A DNA stretch of 11,074 bases from Candidatus Methanosuratincola petrocarbonis (ex Vanwonterghem et al. 2016) (GTDB lineage Archaea; Thermoproteota; Methanomethylicia; Methanomethylicales; Methanomethylicaceae). Below are positions 1 through 6,665 of this stretch, piece by piece (within the stretch, counting starts at the first letter, position 1; each line of letters begins with the position of its first letter). Where the stretch lies: NCBI GenBank assembly GCA_001717015.1, contig MAGV01000080.1, forward strand, positions 19,231 through 30,304, written 5' to 3'. The position numbers and the translations under genes were made by a program. The notes under the pieces are model-generated. The model saw nothing but the letters and a program-made list of their open reading frames with translations, searched no databases and was not told where the DNA came from.

Positions 1-866
1 GGAAGCACTCCGCTCTAAATTACGGAATCAGGCTCTCGAAAGGCGAAATAATCGTCACAGTCGATGCAGACAGCATTGTCGGTAGGGATGCAATAAAAGG
101 TCTGGTTAAGAAGTTCAGGAGCGAGGAGGTCTCAGCAGTCTGCGGCAACATAAAAGTGCTGAACAGGATGAACTGGGTTACTAAATGCCAGGCGCTGGAG
201 TACATCGCAAGCATAAACATCTTCAGGAGGGCATTCGACCTCTTCGGAGCGGTTGCAGTGGTGCCTGGGGCTCTTGGCGCGTTCAGGAGGTCTGTTCTGG
301 AAGCGGGAGGGCTTTACGACCCAGACACGATCGTTGAGGATTTCGACACCACGGTCAAGACGCTCAAGGCTGGCAGGATCGTGCAGGCATCGTCCGAGGC
401 GCTTGCCTATACCGAGGCCCCAACCAGCCTCCGCGACCTCTATAGGCAGAGGATGAGGTGGTACCGGGGCAACTTCCAGACGATCTGGAAGCACAGGGAT
501 GCTTTCACAAACCCGCGGTTCGGTTTCCTCTACCAGATCACCTTCCCATTCATCTTTTTGACAATGGTGATGCTCCCTTTTGCAGGAATTGCTGTCTGGG
601 CGTCGGCATTCGCCTCCTTGATCCAGGGTGAGTATCTCCAAATTTTGGCCATGTTCCTGATCTTTGTGTTCCTTCAGTTCTTGCTTAGCCTATTGGCGGT
701 TGAGATAGATGGGGAGGACCGGCGGCTCGTCCTTTTTTCGCCATTCTTTGTCTTCGGCTACAAGCAGTTGATAGATTTTTTCCTCATCAAGGCCCTATTC
801 GACGTGCTGCTCAAGAGGAGGGTTTCATGGACGCGCGTCAGGAGGATAGGGGAGGCTGGCGCTTGA
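1..866 (+). CDS. Family 2 glycosyltransferase, membrane-bound (5'-partial)
   Basis: The reading frame is open from base 3, so the gene starts left of the window; the GTG at 156 is internal. The visible 287 residues hold the second half of a GT-A catalytic domain. They begin in the K-x-x-ALN-G segment, then show a DAD metal/nucleotide-sugar motif (about 21-23), a VEDFD acidic motif (111-115) and the QxxRW acceptor motif (QRMRW, 149-153). Three hydrophobic segments follow (about 175-203, 211-233, 242-270) and then a basic tail. This is the architecture of processive synthases of the BcsA / hyaluronan / poly-N-acetylglucosamine type, which polymerise sugars from nucleotide donors at the cytoplasmic membrane and extrude the chain. 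Sugar and product cannot be told from sequence; surface polysaccharide or lipid glycosylation is an inference. It converges on purC with about 70 bases between. Confidence 0.88.
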   Translation, partial: KHSALNYGIRLSKGEIIVTVDADSIVGRDAIKGLVKKFRSEEVSAVCGNIKVLNRMNWVTKCQALEYIASINIFRRAFDLFGAVAVVPGALGAFRRSVLEAGGLYDPDTIVEDFDTTVKTLKAGRIVQASSEALAYTEAPTSLRDLYRQRMRWYRGNFQTIWKHRDAFTNPRFGFLYQITFPFIFLTMVMLPFAGIAVWASAFASLIQGEYLQILAMFLIFVFLQFLLSLLAVEIDGEDRRLVLFSPFFVFGYKQLIDFFLIKALFDVLLKRRVSWTRVRRIGEAGA

Positions 867-900
867 AAACAGAACCTCCTGGAATTGCGCGAGTCGGCAG

Positions 901-920
901 AATAAATAAAAAGAAAGAGG
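901..920 (-). terminator. T-rich terminator after purC
   Basis: Read on the minus strand just past the purC stop, this stretch is CTTTCTTTTTATTTATT-like, a pyrimidine run rich in T without a strong preceding hairpin. Archaeal RNA polymerase commonly terminates at such T tracts. I see no matching T tract for the plus-strand glycosyltransferase in the same short spacer. Confidence 0.5.
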
Positions 921-934
921 CTCTTAGGTCCGGC

Positions 935-1876
935 TCATCTGGAAAAGATCTCGTCAACGCTCGCAAGTTGCAGATCATCTATCGTCAACTCCCCAGAGAT
1001 TACGGAGTAGGCGCCGATGCACCTCTTGGAGATCTCCCTCACGACTTCTTGGGGCAGCTCTGGTGGGTTCCCCTCTCCCGAGAAGCCCATCCTCCTTAGG
1101 CATTCCCTCAGGAACTCCTTGTCCAAGCAGTGCTTCTCTTGGGGCTCCCCCGGTCTGTAGTATTTTATTGCCCACATCCTGGCTGAGTCGTGGGTTGGCG
1201 GCTCATCTATCTGGATAAGCTCCCCCTTGACCGAGCCGAACTCTATTTTGAAATCCGGTATTATTATCCCCCTCTTCTTGCCTTCAGCCTCGTAGAACTC
1301 GAATAGCCTCAGTGTGGCTTCCTCGAGCTCACCCCATGTATCCCTGTCGACTAGCCCCCTCCTTATCGCCTCATCTTTTGAGATCTCTTCGTCGTGGCCC
1401 ACGTCCGCCTTTGTAGTCGGGGTTATGACTGCCTCAGGCAGCTCATCCGCAAGCCTCAGCCCGTCAGGGAACTTCATCCCATACATCTCCCTGCGCCCAT
1501 CCCTATACGCCCTCCATAGGGATCCGTACAAGTACTTCCTCACGACCCACTCGACATCGATCCGCTTGGCCTTCTTTACGCGTATCGTACGGCTATCCTC
1601 CACGCTTACCAGGTGGTTTGGGAAGACCTTCCTGCTCCTCTCCATCCAGTAGACAGACAGCTTGAGCAGCGACTCGCCCTTGTGGGGTATCAGCGTGGGC
1701 ATTACCACGTCGAATGCTGAGATCCTGTCAGTGTGGTAGATGAGCAACTCGTCCCCGAGGTCATAAACATCCCTCACCTTCCCCCTCCTGGGGGTCCCTA
1801 TCCTCAGATCAGAATGCCTCACTACCTCTACTTTTTTGCCCGTGAGCGGGTCATTCACAATCTCCAATGCAGGCAC
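935..1876 (-). CDS. purC: Phosphoribosylaminoimidazole-succinocarboxamide (SAICAR) synthetase
   Basis: This enzyme of de novo purine synthesis joins aspartate to CAIR using ATP, giving SAICAR in the cytoplasm. The 313-residue product shows the family's ATP-grasp-like landmarks in order. These are GKVRDVYDLGD near residue 32, DRISAFD and PHKGESL, EWVVRKYLYGS, TPTTKADVGHDEEIS, DFKIEFG and IDEPPTHDSARMW, then a C-terminal DKEFLRECL segment. Two signature patterns are altered from the textbook form (THDSAR rather than TPDSSR; DVEWVVR rather than P-[LI]-E-x-VVR). The start is GTG at 1876. A TATA-like GGATATAA lies about 28 bases upstream, so the mRNA is probably leaderless, in keeping with the lack of a Shine-Dalgarno site. 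It stands alone, without other pur genes beside it. The function call is firm; the length is at the long end of the family. Confidence 0.93.
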   Translation of the reverse strand: MPALEIVNDPLTGKKVEVVRHSDLRIGTPRRGKVRDVYDLGDELLIYHTDRISAFDVVMPTLIPHKGESLLKLSVYWMERSRKVFPNHLVSVEDSRTIRVKKAKRIDVEWVVRKYLYGSLWRAYRDGRREMYGMKFPDGLRLADELPEAVITPTTKADVGHDEEISKDEAIRRGLVDRDTWGELEEATLRLFEFYEAEGKKRGIIIPDFKIEFGSVKGELIQIDEPPTHDSARMWAIKYYRPGEPQEKHCLDKEFLRECLRRMGFSGEGNPPELPQEVVREISKRCIGAYSVISGELTIDDLQLASVDEIFSR

Positions 1877-1900
1877 CGTGGACTATTGGTTTTTTTGTGG

Positions 1901-1908
1901 TTATATCC
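1901..1908 (-). promoter_or_regulatory. TATA box of purC
   Basis: On the minus strand this reads GGATATAA, preceded by a purine-rich GAAGGAAA stretch that could serve as BRE. Its centre lies 28.5 bases from the first base of the GTG start, the usual TATA-to-start-site distance in archaea, which suggests transcription begins at or next to the start codon. Confidence 0.55.
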
Positions 1909-1994
1909 TTTCCTTCGTTTTACTTCACTTGCCTTCCTGCCCAAACTCCATGCCAACAAAAATCCGGCGCAATGTCGCTTAATATATCGCATAA

Positions 1995-2010
1995 GATACA
2001 TTTAAATATC
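1995..2010 (+). promoter_or_regulatory. padR TATA box (2001-2008) inside a GATA-N8-TATC dyad
   Basis: TTTAAATA at 2001-2008 is centred 27.5 bases from the A of the padR ATG at 2032, fitting a leaderless transcript. The same box sits within GATA-N8-TATC (1995-1998 and 2007-2010), with an inner palindrome ATTTAAAT (2000-2007). PadR-family repressors such as LmrR bind ATGT-N8-ACAT-like dyads in their own promoters, so this is a candidate autoregulatory operator that would block TBP binding. The match to a PadR consensus is in spacing, not in exact bases. Confidence 0.5.
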
Positions 2011-2031
2011 AGTCCGCCTGATTGCGGTGTT

Positions 2032-2616
2032 ATGCCAGATCCACTCGGCTGCGGGCCAGATGAAGCACAAGCGTCATTCACGCCGCAGTCTGCCCCAAGG
2101 GGCCTGCTCTTCATGTACATATTGCACCGGCTAGGCACCAAGCCTTCCCACGGCTATGAGATCCTTCACGACATCGAGGCGAAGACGGGCGGGGCGTGGC
2201 GCCCAAGACCCGGCGCCTTATACCCCATGCTGAAGAAGATGGTCGCTGCCGGATACATCGAGTGCCTTGATGCCGGGGAAGAGTCCAACCAGAAGGTCTA
2301 TTCGCTGACGCCCAAAGGGAGGCTGGTGCTCGAAAAGACAAAGGAGAAGATCCGCGCCTCCGGGCACCGGGTCGAGTCCCTGAGGGGGATCTTCCTTGAG
2401 ATGATGGGGGAGCACGAAGCCCTTGGTTTCCTGGTGGACGCCCTGAAGGGGCATTTCGATATGATAAGGGCTGCCTGTGCGCTGAAATCACAAGAGCAGC
2501 CGAAGGCTGAGACTCAGTACAGGCTAAGGGAGTACTCCTTGCTCCTCGAGAAGGAGCTCAGGTGGGTCAACTCTGCGCTGAGGGATCTGGAAGCTGGTAA
2601 TGTTCAATCTGACTAA
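2032..2616 (+). CDS. PadR-family transcriptional repressor
   Basis: This is a 194-residue DNA-binding regulator. Residues about 23-105 form the winged helix: GLLFMYILHRLG, then HGYEILHDIEAKTGGAW, the family-typical RPGALYPMLKKMVAAGYI recognition segment, and the wing KVYSLTPKGR. A long helical C-terminus (about 120-190, EYSLLLEKELRWVNSALRDLE) should form the dimerisation arm. The frame is open upstream to 1867, but ATG 2032 is preferred: a TATA box sits 27-28 bases ahead of it and the upstream residues are not PadR-like. It is the first gene of a cluster with an ABC ATPase and an ABC-2 permease, the classic PadR/DrrAB layout in which the repressor senses the exported compound. The ligand cannot be predicted. 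The short N-terminal extension before the winged helix (about 20 residues with a GCG motif) is unusual but unremarkable. Confidence 0.9.
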   Translation: MPDPLGCGPDEAQASFTPQSAPRGLLFMYILHRLGTKPSHGYEILHDIEAKTGGAWRPRPGALYPMLKKMVAAGYIECLDAGEESNQKVYSLTPKGRLVLEKTKEKIRASGHRVESLRGIFLEMMGEHEALGFLVDALKGHFDMIRAACALKSQEQPKAETQYRLREYSLLLEKELRWVNSALRDLEAGNVQSD

Positions 2617-2671
2617 TGTGGTGATGGAAATGAATGGAGAGATGGATGCGAATGGCGGAAGAAGGACAATA

Positions 2672-3664
2672 ATGCAGATCCGCGACCTAAAGAAGGTGTT
2701 CAATGGTACGGTCGTGGCGGTCGATGGGGTGACATTCGATGTCTACGAGGGGGAGATATTCGGTTTCTTGGGCCCGAACGGGGCCGGTAAGACAACGACA
2801 ATCAGCATGCTCACTACGCTGCTGAGGCCGACCTCAGGGACCGCCACCGTCTGCGGCTTCGACATACTGAAGGAGCCGAACGAGGTCAGGAAGAGGATCG
2901 GCGTCGTGCCGCAGGAGTACACAGCGGACGAGGATCTCACCGGATACGAGAACATAATGTTCTGCGCGGACCTCTACGGCATCCCCAGAAGGATATCTAG
3001 GGAGAGGGCTGATGAGCTGCTGAGGCTCGTGGAGCTCGAGGCCGCGAAGGACCGGAAGGTGGAGACTTACTCTGGAGGGATGCGCAGGAGGCTGGAGCTC
3101 GCCTGCGGCCTGATAAACCACCCGAGGGTCTTGTTCTTGGACGAGCCTACCCTCGGCCTTGACGTCCAGACCCGTGCAGCAGTCTGGCAATACATTAGGA
3201 AGCTCAAGGAGGAGTATGGCATGACACTGTTCCTGACGACCCATTACTTGGAGGAAGCCGACGCCCTATGCGACAGGATAGCGATAATCGACCACGGAAA
3301 GATCGTCAAGATAGGGAGCCCCAAGGAACTGAAGGACAGCCTGGGCGGCGATGTCATTGAGCTCGGCGTCCAGGAGTCAGACGATGACCTTACCCCGCTA
3401 ATTTCCTCGGTGCAGCACGTCAAGGAAGTGAAGCGGGTGTCGCCGTCTGAGTACCGGATAAAGTCTGAGTTGGGGGAGGTGACCGCACCGATGGTAATCG
3501 ATGCGCTCAGGTCGAAGGGCTACCGCGTGAACAAGATCTCCCTGACAAGGCCGACGCTCGACCAGGTCTACCTTGAGCTCACCGGCAAGTCGATCCGCGA
3601 GGAGAACGGCGACCGGACTCAGGCCATGCGCCAGAGGATGATTATGAGGAGGGCGAGGAGGTGA
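2672..3664 (+). CDS. DrrA-type ABC transporter ATP-binding protein
   Basis: This is the nucleotide-binding subunit of an ABC exporter. Counted from ATG 2672 (330 aa), it has Walker A GPNGAGKTT (34-42), Q-loop PQE (Gln81), signature YSGGM (133-137), Walker B VLFLDEP (153-159), D-loop GLD and switch His191 (LTTHYLEEAD). A DUF4162-like C-terminal region (about 225-312), typical of the DrrA/NatA/CcmA group, follows, and the chain ends in a basic RMIMRRARR tail. The frame is open to ATG 2600, which would overlap padR by 17 bases, with other ATGs at 2624, 2630 and 2642. I prefer 2672 because GGAAGAAGGA ends 5 bases before it and the protein then begins right at the ABC domain (MQIRDLKKVF). Its stop overlaps the permease start. 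The substrate (drug, lipid or other) is unknown. Confidence 0.9.
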   Translation: MQIRDLKKVFNGTVVAVDGVTFDVYEGEIFGFLGPNGAGKTTTISMLTTLLRPTSGTATVCGFDILKEPNEVRKRIGVVPQEYTADEDLTGYENIMFCADLYGIPRRISRERADELLRLVELEAAKDRKVETYSGGMRRRLELACGLINHPRVLFLDEPTLGLDVQTRAAVWQYIRKLKEEYGMTLFLTTHYLEEADALCDRIAIIDHGKIVKIGSPKELKDSLGGDVIELGVQESDDDLTPLISSVQHVKEVKRVSPSEYRIKSELGEVTAPMVIDALRSKGYRVNKISLTRPTLDQVYLELTGKSIREENGDRTQAMRQRMIMRRARR

Positions 3665-4611
3665 GCGACTTGACCACCGCAGAAGCGAATAAGAATCTGG
3701 TGCAGCCGGCAGGGGGAATTCCCGCGCCTGGGGACAAGTCCAACTCAACGATAATCAGCAGCAGCCCGTACCACGGGCTCTGGGCGCTCACGAACAGGGA
3801 GCTGAAGAAGTGGTACAAGAACCCCGTGATCCTGCTCCTTTCGCTGATCCAGCCAGTGCTCTGGCTCGGCCTCTTCGGAAAGGCCATGAACTTCGGCGCG
3901 ATCTTCACTGACGGCGCATTCAGCATACCTGGCCTGAATATACCGAAGGAGATAATTAACCAGCTCGGGACAATGCTCATGCTGAACGTCTTCGGCACGA
4001 CCGATTACTTCTCCTTCTTGGCTGTCGGCATGCTTTCCTTCATAGTGCTCTTCACTGCCATGTTCAGCGGGATGTCGATAGTGTGGGATCGGCGCCTCGG
4101 CACACTGAATAAGGTCATGAGCACCCCTGTCGCAAGGGGGTCAATCGTGATGTCCAAGATCCTTTCCAGCGTCATCAGGTCGCTAGTGCAGGCATCAATA
4201 ATACTGGTGCTGGCAGTCCTGCTGGGGATGAACATCTCCAACATTACCGCGATAGGCGTTCTTGGGACATTTGCTTCGCTAGCCCTCCTTTCGTTCGGCT
4301 TCTCTGCAATCTTCCTCATGCTTGCCTTGAGATCAACAAACCAGAACACCCAGATGGCTGTAGTAAACTTGCTGAACCTGCCGCTCCTATTCGGGAGCAA
4401 TGCGCTCTTCCCAGCAAGCTTCATGCCCGAATGGCTACAGGCATTCGTCAAGATCAACCCGATAAGCTATGCCACCGACATTGGCAGGCAGATGCTTCTG
4501 GGGGCTGGGGGCATGGGCACGCTCGCATTCGACTTTGCCTACCTTACCGCCTTCGCTGCAGCATTCTCGATAGTGGGAATCATGCTCTCCTGGAGGCTCC
4601 TCAGCAAGTGA
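3661..4611 (+). CDS. ABC-2 type transporter permease (DrrB-like)
   Basis: This is the membrane subunit partnering the preceding ATPase. Its 316 residues comprise a hydrophilic N-terminus (1-40), a first membrane span around NPVILLLSLIQPVLWLGLF (54-72), an external loop, and then five more spans (about 116-142, 174-192, 196-223, 232-250, 292-314). The ABC-2 hallmarks are DRRLGTLNKVMSTPVARG before span 3 and the PASFMPEWLQAFVKINPISYATD segment. GTG 3661 overlaps the ATPase TGA in a GTGA arrangement and has GGAGGG 8 bases upstream. However, a near-perfect GGAGGTGA (3657-3664) sits 5 bases before an in-frame TTG at 3670, so the true start may be TTG 3670 (three residues shorter). Both fit translational coupling with the ATPase. 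It probably exports a hydrophobic compound; the substrate is unknown. Confidence 0.9.
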   Translation: MSDLTTAEANKNLVQPAGGIPAPGDKSNSTIISSSPYHGLWALTNRELKKWYKNPVILLLSLIQPVLWLGLFGKAMNFGAIFTDGAFSIPGLNIPKEIINQLGTMLMLNVFGTTDYFSFLAVGMLSFIVLFTAMFSGMSIVWDRRLGTLNKVMSTPVARGSIVMSKILSSVIRSLVQASIILVLAVLLGMNISNITAIGVLGTFASLALLSFGFSAIFLMLALRSTNQNTQMAVVNLLNLPLLFGSNALFPASFMPEWLQAFVKINPISYATDIGRQMLLGAGGMGTLAFDFAYLTAFAAAFSIVGIMLSWRLLSK

Positions 4612-4644
4612 CCGCGCCTTAGCGCCTCCGGCTGATCCGTCAAT

Positions 4645-4662
4645 ATTTCCTTTTCATTTTTT
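4645..4662 (+). terminator. T-rich terminator of the padR/ABC operon
   Basis: The pyrimidine run TTTCCTTTTCATTTTTT lies 35-50 bases beyond the permease stop and overlaps the 3' end of the convergent HAD gene. T runs of this kind terminate archaeal transcription. No strong stem precedes it. Confidence 0.45.
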
Positions 4663-5481
4663 AGAAAACGCCTTCTGGAGCTCTGCCACGCTAGGGATTA
4701 CTGCGTCTGGCCTTATGCGGCTCTTCTCCAGGTCTTCCATCCTTGTGGAACCTGAAAGGACGAGCACCCCTGTGATGCCAGCCCGCCGCGCAGCCGCAAT
4801 GTCTATCTTGAGTGTATCCCCGACCATTGCGACTTCGGAGCCCCCCAGGCCCATCGCCTTCAGGGCTATCTTCATTATCCTCTTGGACGGCTTGCCTATG
4901 ACCAGAGGCCTAAGCCCGGTCGCGGTCGCCACCGCCTCAACTATAGATCCCGCCCCGGGGACGTACCCCCCATCGATCGGCAGCCTCGGATCAGTGTTTG
5001 TCGCTATGAACCTTGCCCCGTTCTGGATGGCATGGCAGGCCGCTGCCAGTTTCTCGTACGTCAAGTGCATATCCAGCCCGCACACGACGTACCGGGCTCC
5101 CCTTGCCTCGCCCGCGCTGAGCACCTTAAACCCCTCCCTCTCGAGGGCCTGGATCAGCCCCTGCTCGCCTAACACAAAGCATTCTCCGGTCCCGAAGCGC
5201 TTCAAGTACATCGCTGTGGCCACAGAGGAGGTCAGGACTTCGCCTTCCCCTGCTTCGATCCCCATCCCTTTGAGCTTTTGGGCGTACTCCTGGGGAGTCC
5301 TTGTCGAGTTGTTGGTCAGGAAGAGGACCTTCTTCCCCTCTTTCCTTAGCATGCCAATTGTCTCGCTAGCGCCTGGTATGGGGCGGTCGCCTAAGTATAT
5401 GCACCCGTCCAGATCGAATATGAACCCCTTCTTGTCCATGAGCAGTTCCGAGAGCATGATCATCTGTTCTCGCCACCACAT
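4654..5481 (-). CDS. HAD-superfamily (IIA, NagD-like) sugar- or aryl-phosphatase
   Basis: This is a cytoplasmic phosphohydrolase of 275 residues. HAD motif I is FDLDGCIYLGD (nucleophile Asp23, acid Asp25), motif II is LTNNSTRTP (Thr56-Asn58), motif III is Lys197 in IGKPSKRIM, and motif IV is MVGDTLKIDIAAA (Asp222, Asp227). A C2-type cap lies between motifs II and III, which places it in subfamily IIA with NagD, 4-nitrophenylphosphatase and phosphoglycolate phosphatase. The physiological substrate is not predictable; annotations such as phosphoglycolate phosphatase would be guesses. The start at ATG 5481 is backed by a GGGGAGGG ribosome-binding site (5488-5495 on the plus coordinates) about 6 bases upstream. 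A later in-frame Met (residue 15) sits closer to the domain but has a poorer site. The gene diverges from znuA across an AT-rich spacer and converges with the ABC permease gene, 42 bases away. Confidence 0.9.
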   Translation of the reverse strand: MWWREQMIMLSELLMDKKGFIFDLDGCIYLGDRPIPGASETIGMLRKEGKKVLFLTNNSTRTPQEYAQKLKGMGIEAGEGEVLTSSVATAMYLKRFGTGECFVLGEQGLIQALEREGFKVLSAGEARGARYVVCGLDMHLTYEKLAAACHAIQNGARFIATNTDPRLPIDGGYVPGAGSIVEAVATATGLRPLVIGKPSKRIMKIALKAMGLGGSEVAMVGDTLKIDIAAARRAGITGVLVLSGSTRMEDLEKSRIRPDAVIPSVAELQKAFSKK

Positions 5482-5495
5482 ATTTATCCCTCCCC

Positions 5496-5570
5496 ATGGA
5501 TTGATTATTAATAGTTTAAATATTTTTAATAATATTTATTATCAGATTACCAAAAATTTAATAAGCAACA
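5496..5570. promoter_or_regulatory. AT-rich divergent promoter region between the phosphatase and znuA
   Basis: Nearly pure AT sequence carries several TATA-like boxes. For the minus strand there are TATTAATA (5506-5513) and ATATTTAA (5516-5523); for the plus strand, ATTTAATA (5556-5563), preceded by a BRE-like CCAAAAA, or ATATTTAT near 5532-5540. Which box is used cannot be settled, because each gene also has a Shine-Dalgarno site and therefore probably a short leader. The spacer contains two inverted repeats: ATTATTAA (5504-5511) with TTAATAAT (5526-5533), and ATAATA-TT-TATTAT (5529-5542). Either could be an operator, but AT-rich sequence yields such repeats easily. Confidence 0.5.
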
Positions 5571-5595
5571 GTTGGGAGTGCTGATCGGTGACTTT

Positions 5596-6552
5596 ATGAA
5601 TTCTCGGCAGGCCATCTTCCTGTTGGCAGTATTTGGGGCATTGGCAGTCGCTCTGGTTTCCCTTTATGTCCTTGGCGGTCAGCAGTCCCAAATGCAAGAC
5701 GGGAAGGTCAGCGTGGTCGCGACCTTCTACCCGCTGGCTTACATGGCCCAGGAGATAGGCGGCGACCATGTTTCAGTCAGGGTGCTCATCCCTTACAACA
5801 CCGAAGTGCATTCCTGGCAGCCGTCCGTATCCGACATGATCGCACTGACAAATGCCGAATTGATAGTCCTGAACGGGGCGGGGCTCGAGCCATGGTTCAA
5901 TGAGAAAGTCCTGCCCTCGCTTAACCTGTCACGGACGGTGGTCTTGGACACGACCGAGGGCTTGGAGCTCCTTGCCCTGGGCGAGGGCGAGCCTGAAGCC
6001 TATGAGCACGATCATGGAGGGGAGTATGACCCCCACACCTGGATCTCGCCATACATGGCTGGGAAGCAGGCAGAGAGGATATACTCAGCACTGGTGGAGG
6101 TCGACCCGAGTCATTCAGAGTATTACAAAGCAAGATGGGACACCCTCAAGGCAAAGCTAGATTCGCTGGATGCAAGGTACCAGCAGGAGCTTGCGAACAA
6201 GTCTCGGAGCGAAATAATCGTATCCCACGGCGCCTACGGGTACCTCTGCAGCAGATACGGATTCGAGCAGCGCAGCGTGATAGGCCTCACAGCCGACAAG
6301 CAGCCAAGCGTCCAGGAGCTGCGTGCGCTCGTCGACTTTATGGTCGAGCACAACATCTCGGTCCTTTACGTAGACCCTGCATACTCGCCATCGTACATTA
6401 ATACGCTGAAGGGTGAGCTCGAGAGCCAGACGGGGATGGCGGTGAAGATCCTGAAGCTCTACCTGGCGCTCGGTCCGGTCGACGGGAAGGATTACCTAGA
6501 TCAGCTCGCCTCGAACCTCGAAAACCTGAAGTCTGGGCTTTTAGCCGGATGA
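5596..6552 (+). CDS. znuA: ZnuA-like metal-binding protein of an ABC-3 family uptake system
   Basis: This is the extracytoplasmic solute-binding subunit (cluster A-I) that captures a divalent metal and hands it to the permease. It has 318 residues. The N-terminal hydrophobic segment (about 6-27, no lipobox Cys seen) is a signal peptide or membrane anchor. The fold then begins at VSVVATFYPLAYMAQEIGG. The metal-ligand histidines of the family are present: EVHSWQP (His72), DPHTWISP (His147) and SHGAYGYL (His211). A short acidic/His loop, YEHDHGGEYD (136-145), resembles a reduced ZnuA zinc loop. The C-terminal position that is usually Asp before a small-x-Gly motif reads LYLALG here. Start ATG 5596 is chosen over TTG 5572 because GGTGA lies 4 bases upstream and the signal segment then begins at once. 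Zn is the default substrate; Mn or Ni cannot be excluded. Confidence 0.85.
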   Translation: MNSRQAIFLLAVFGALAVALVSLYVLGGQQSQMQDGKVSVVATFYPLAYMAQEIGGDHVSVRVLIPYNTEVHSWQPSVSDMIALTNAELIVLNGAGLEPWFNEKVLPSLNLSRTVVLDTTEGLELLALGEGEPEAYEHDHGGEYDPHTWISPYMAGKQAERIYSALVEVDPSHSEYYKARWDTLKAKLDSLDARYQQELANKSRSEIIVSHGAYGYLCSRYGFEQRSVIGLTADKQPSVQELRALVDFMVEHNISVLYVDPAYSPSYINTLKGELESQTGMAVKILKLYLALGPVDGKDYLDQLASNLENLKSGLLAG

Positions 6553-6565
6553 TTTTTTGATCCGG
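6545..6565 (+). terminator. Hairpin overlapping the znuA stop codon
   Basis: CCGGAT (6545-6550) and ATCCGG (6560-6565) form a perfect 6-bp stem around a 9-base loop containing six Ts, and the znuA TGA lies at the stem-loop junction. There is no T run directly after the stem. It may therefore be an mRNA-stabilising or attenuating structure between znuA and znuCB rather than a true terminator. Confidence 0.4.
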
Positions 6566-6665
6566 TGTAGCTGTGTGAGAACATGACCAAAATTCAATGA
6601 TGCCTGCCAAATAATCTTTTTTAGCCGAATTCATCAGTTAAGAGCAGGGGGAATGGTGGAAGACA

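Noticed and set aside
1867..2031. Extended N-terminus of the PadR regulator
   Set aside because: The frame is open to 1867, but the extra residues are hydrophobic and unlike PadR, they run through the promoter region including the TATA box, and they would overlap the purC start.
4715..5584. Plus-strand open frame of 289 codons opposite the HAD phosphatase
   Set aside because: The minus-strand frame has all four HAD motifs in order with a good ribosome-binding site, and the plus-strand translation shows no recognisable domain.
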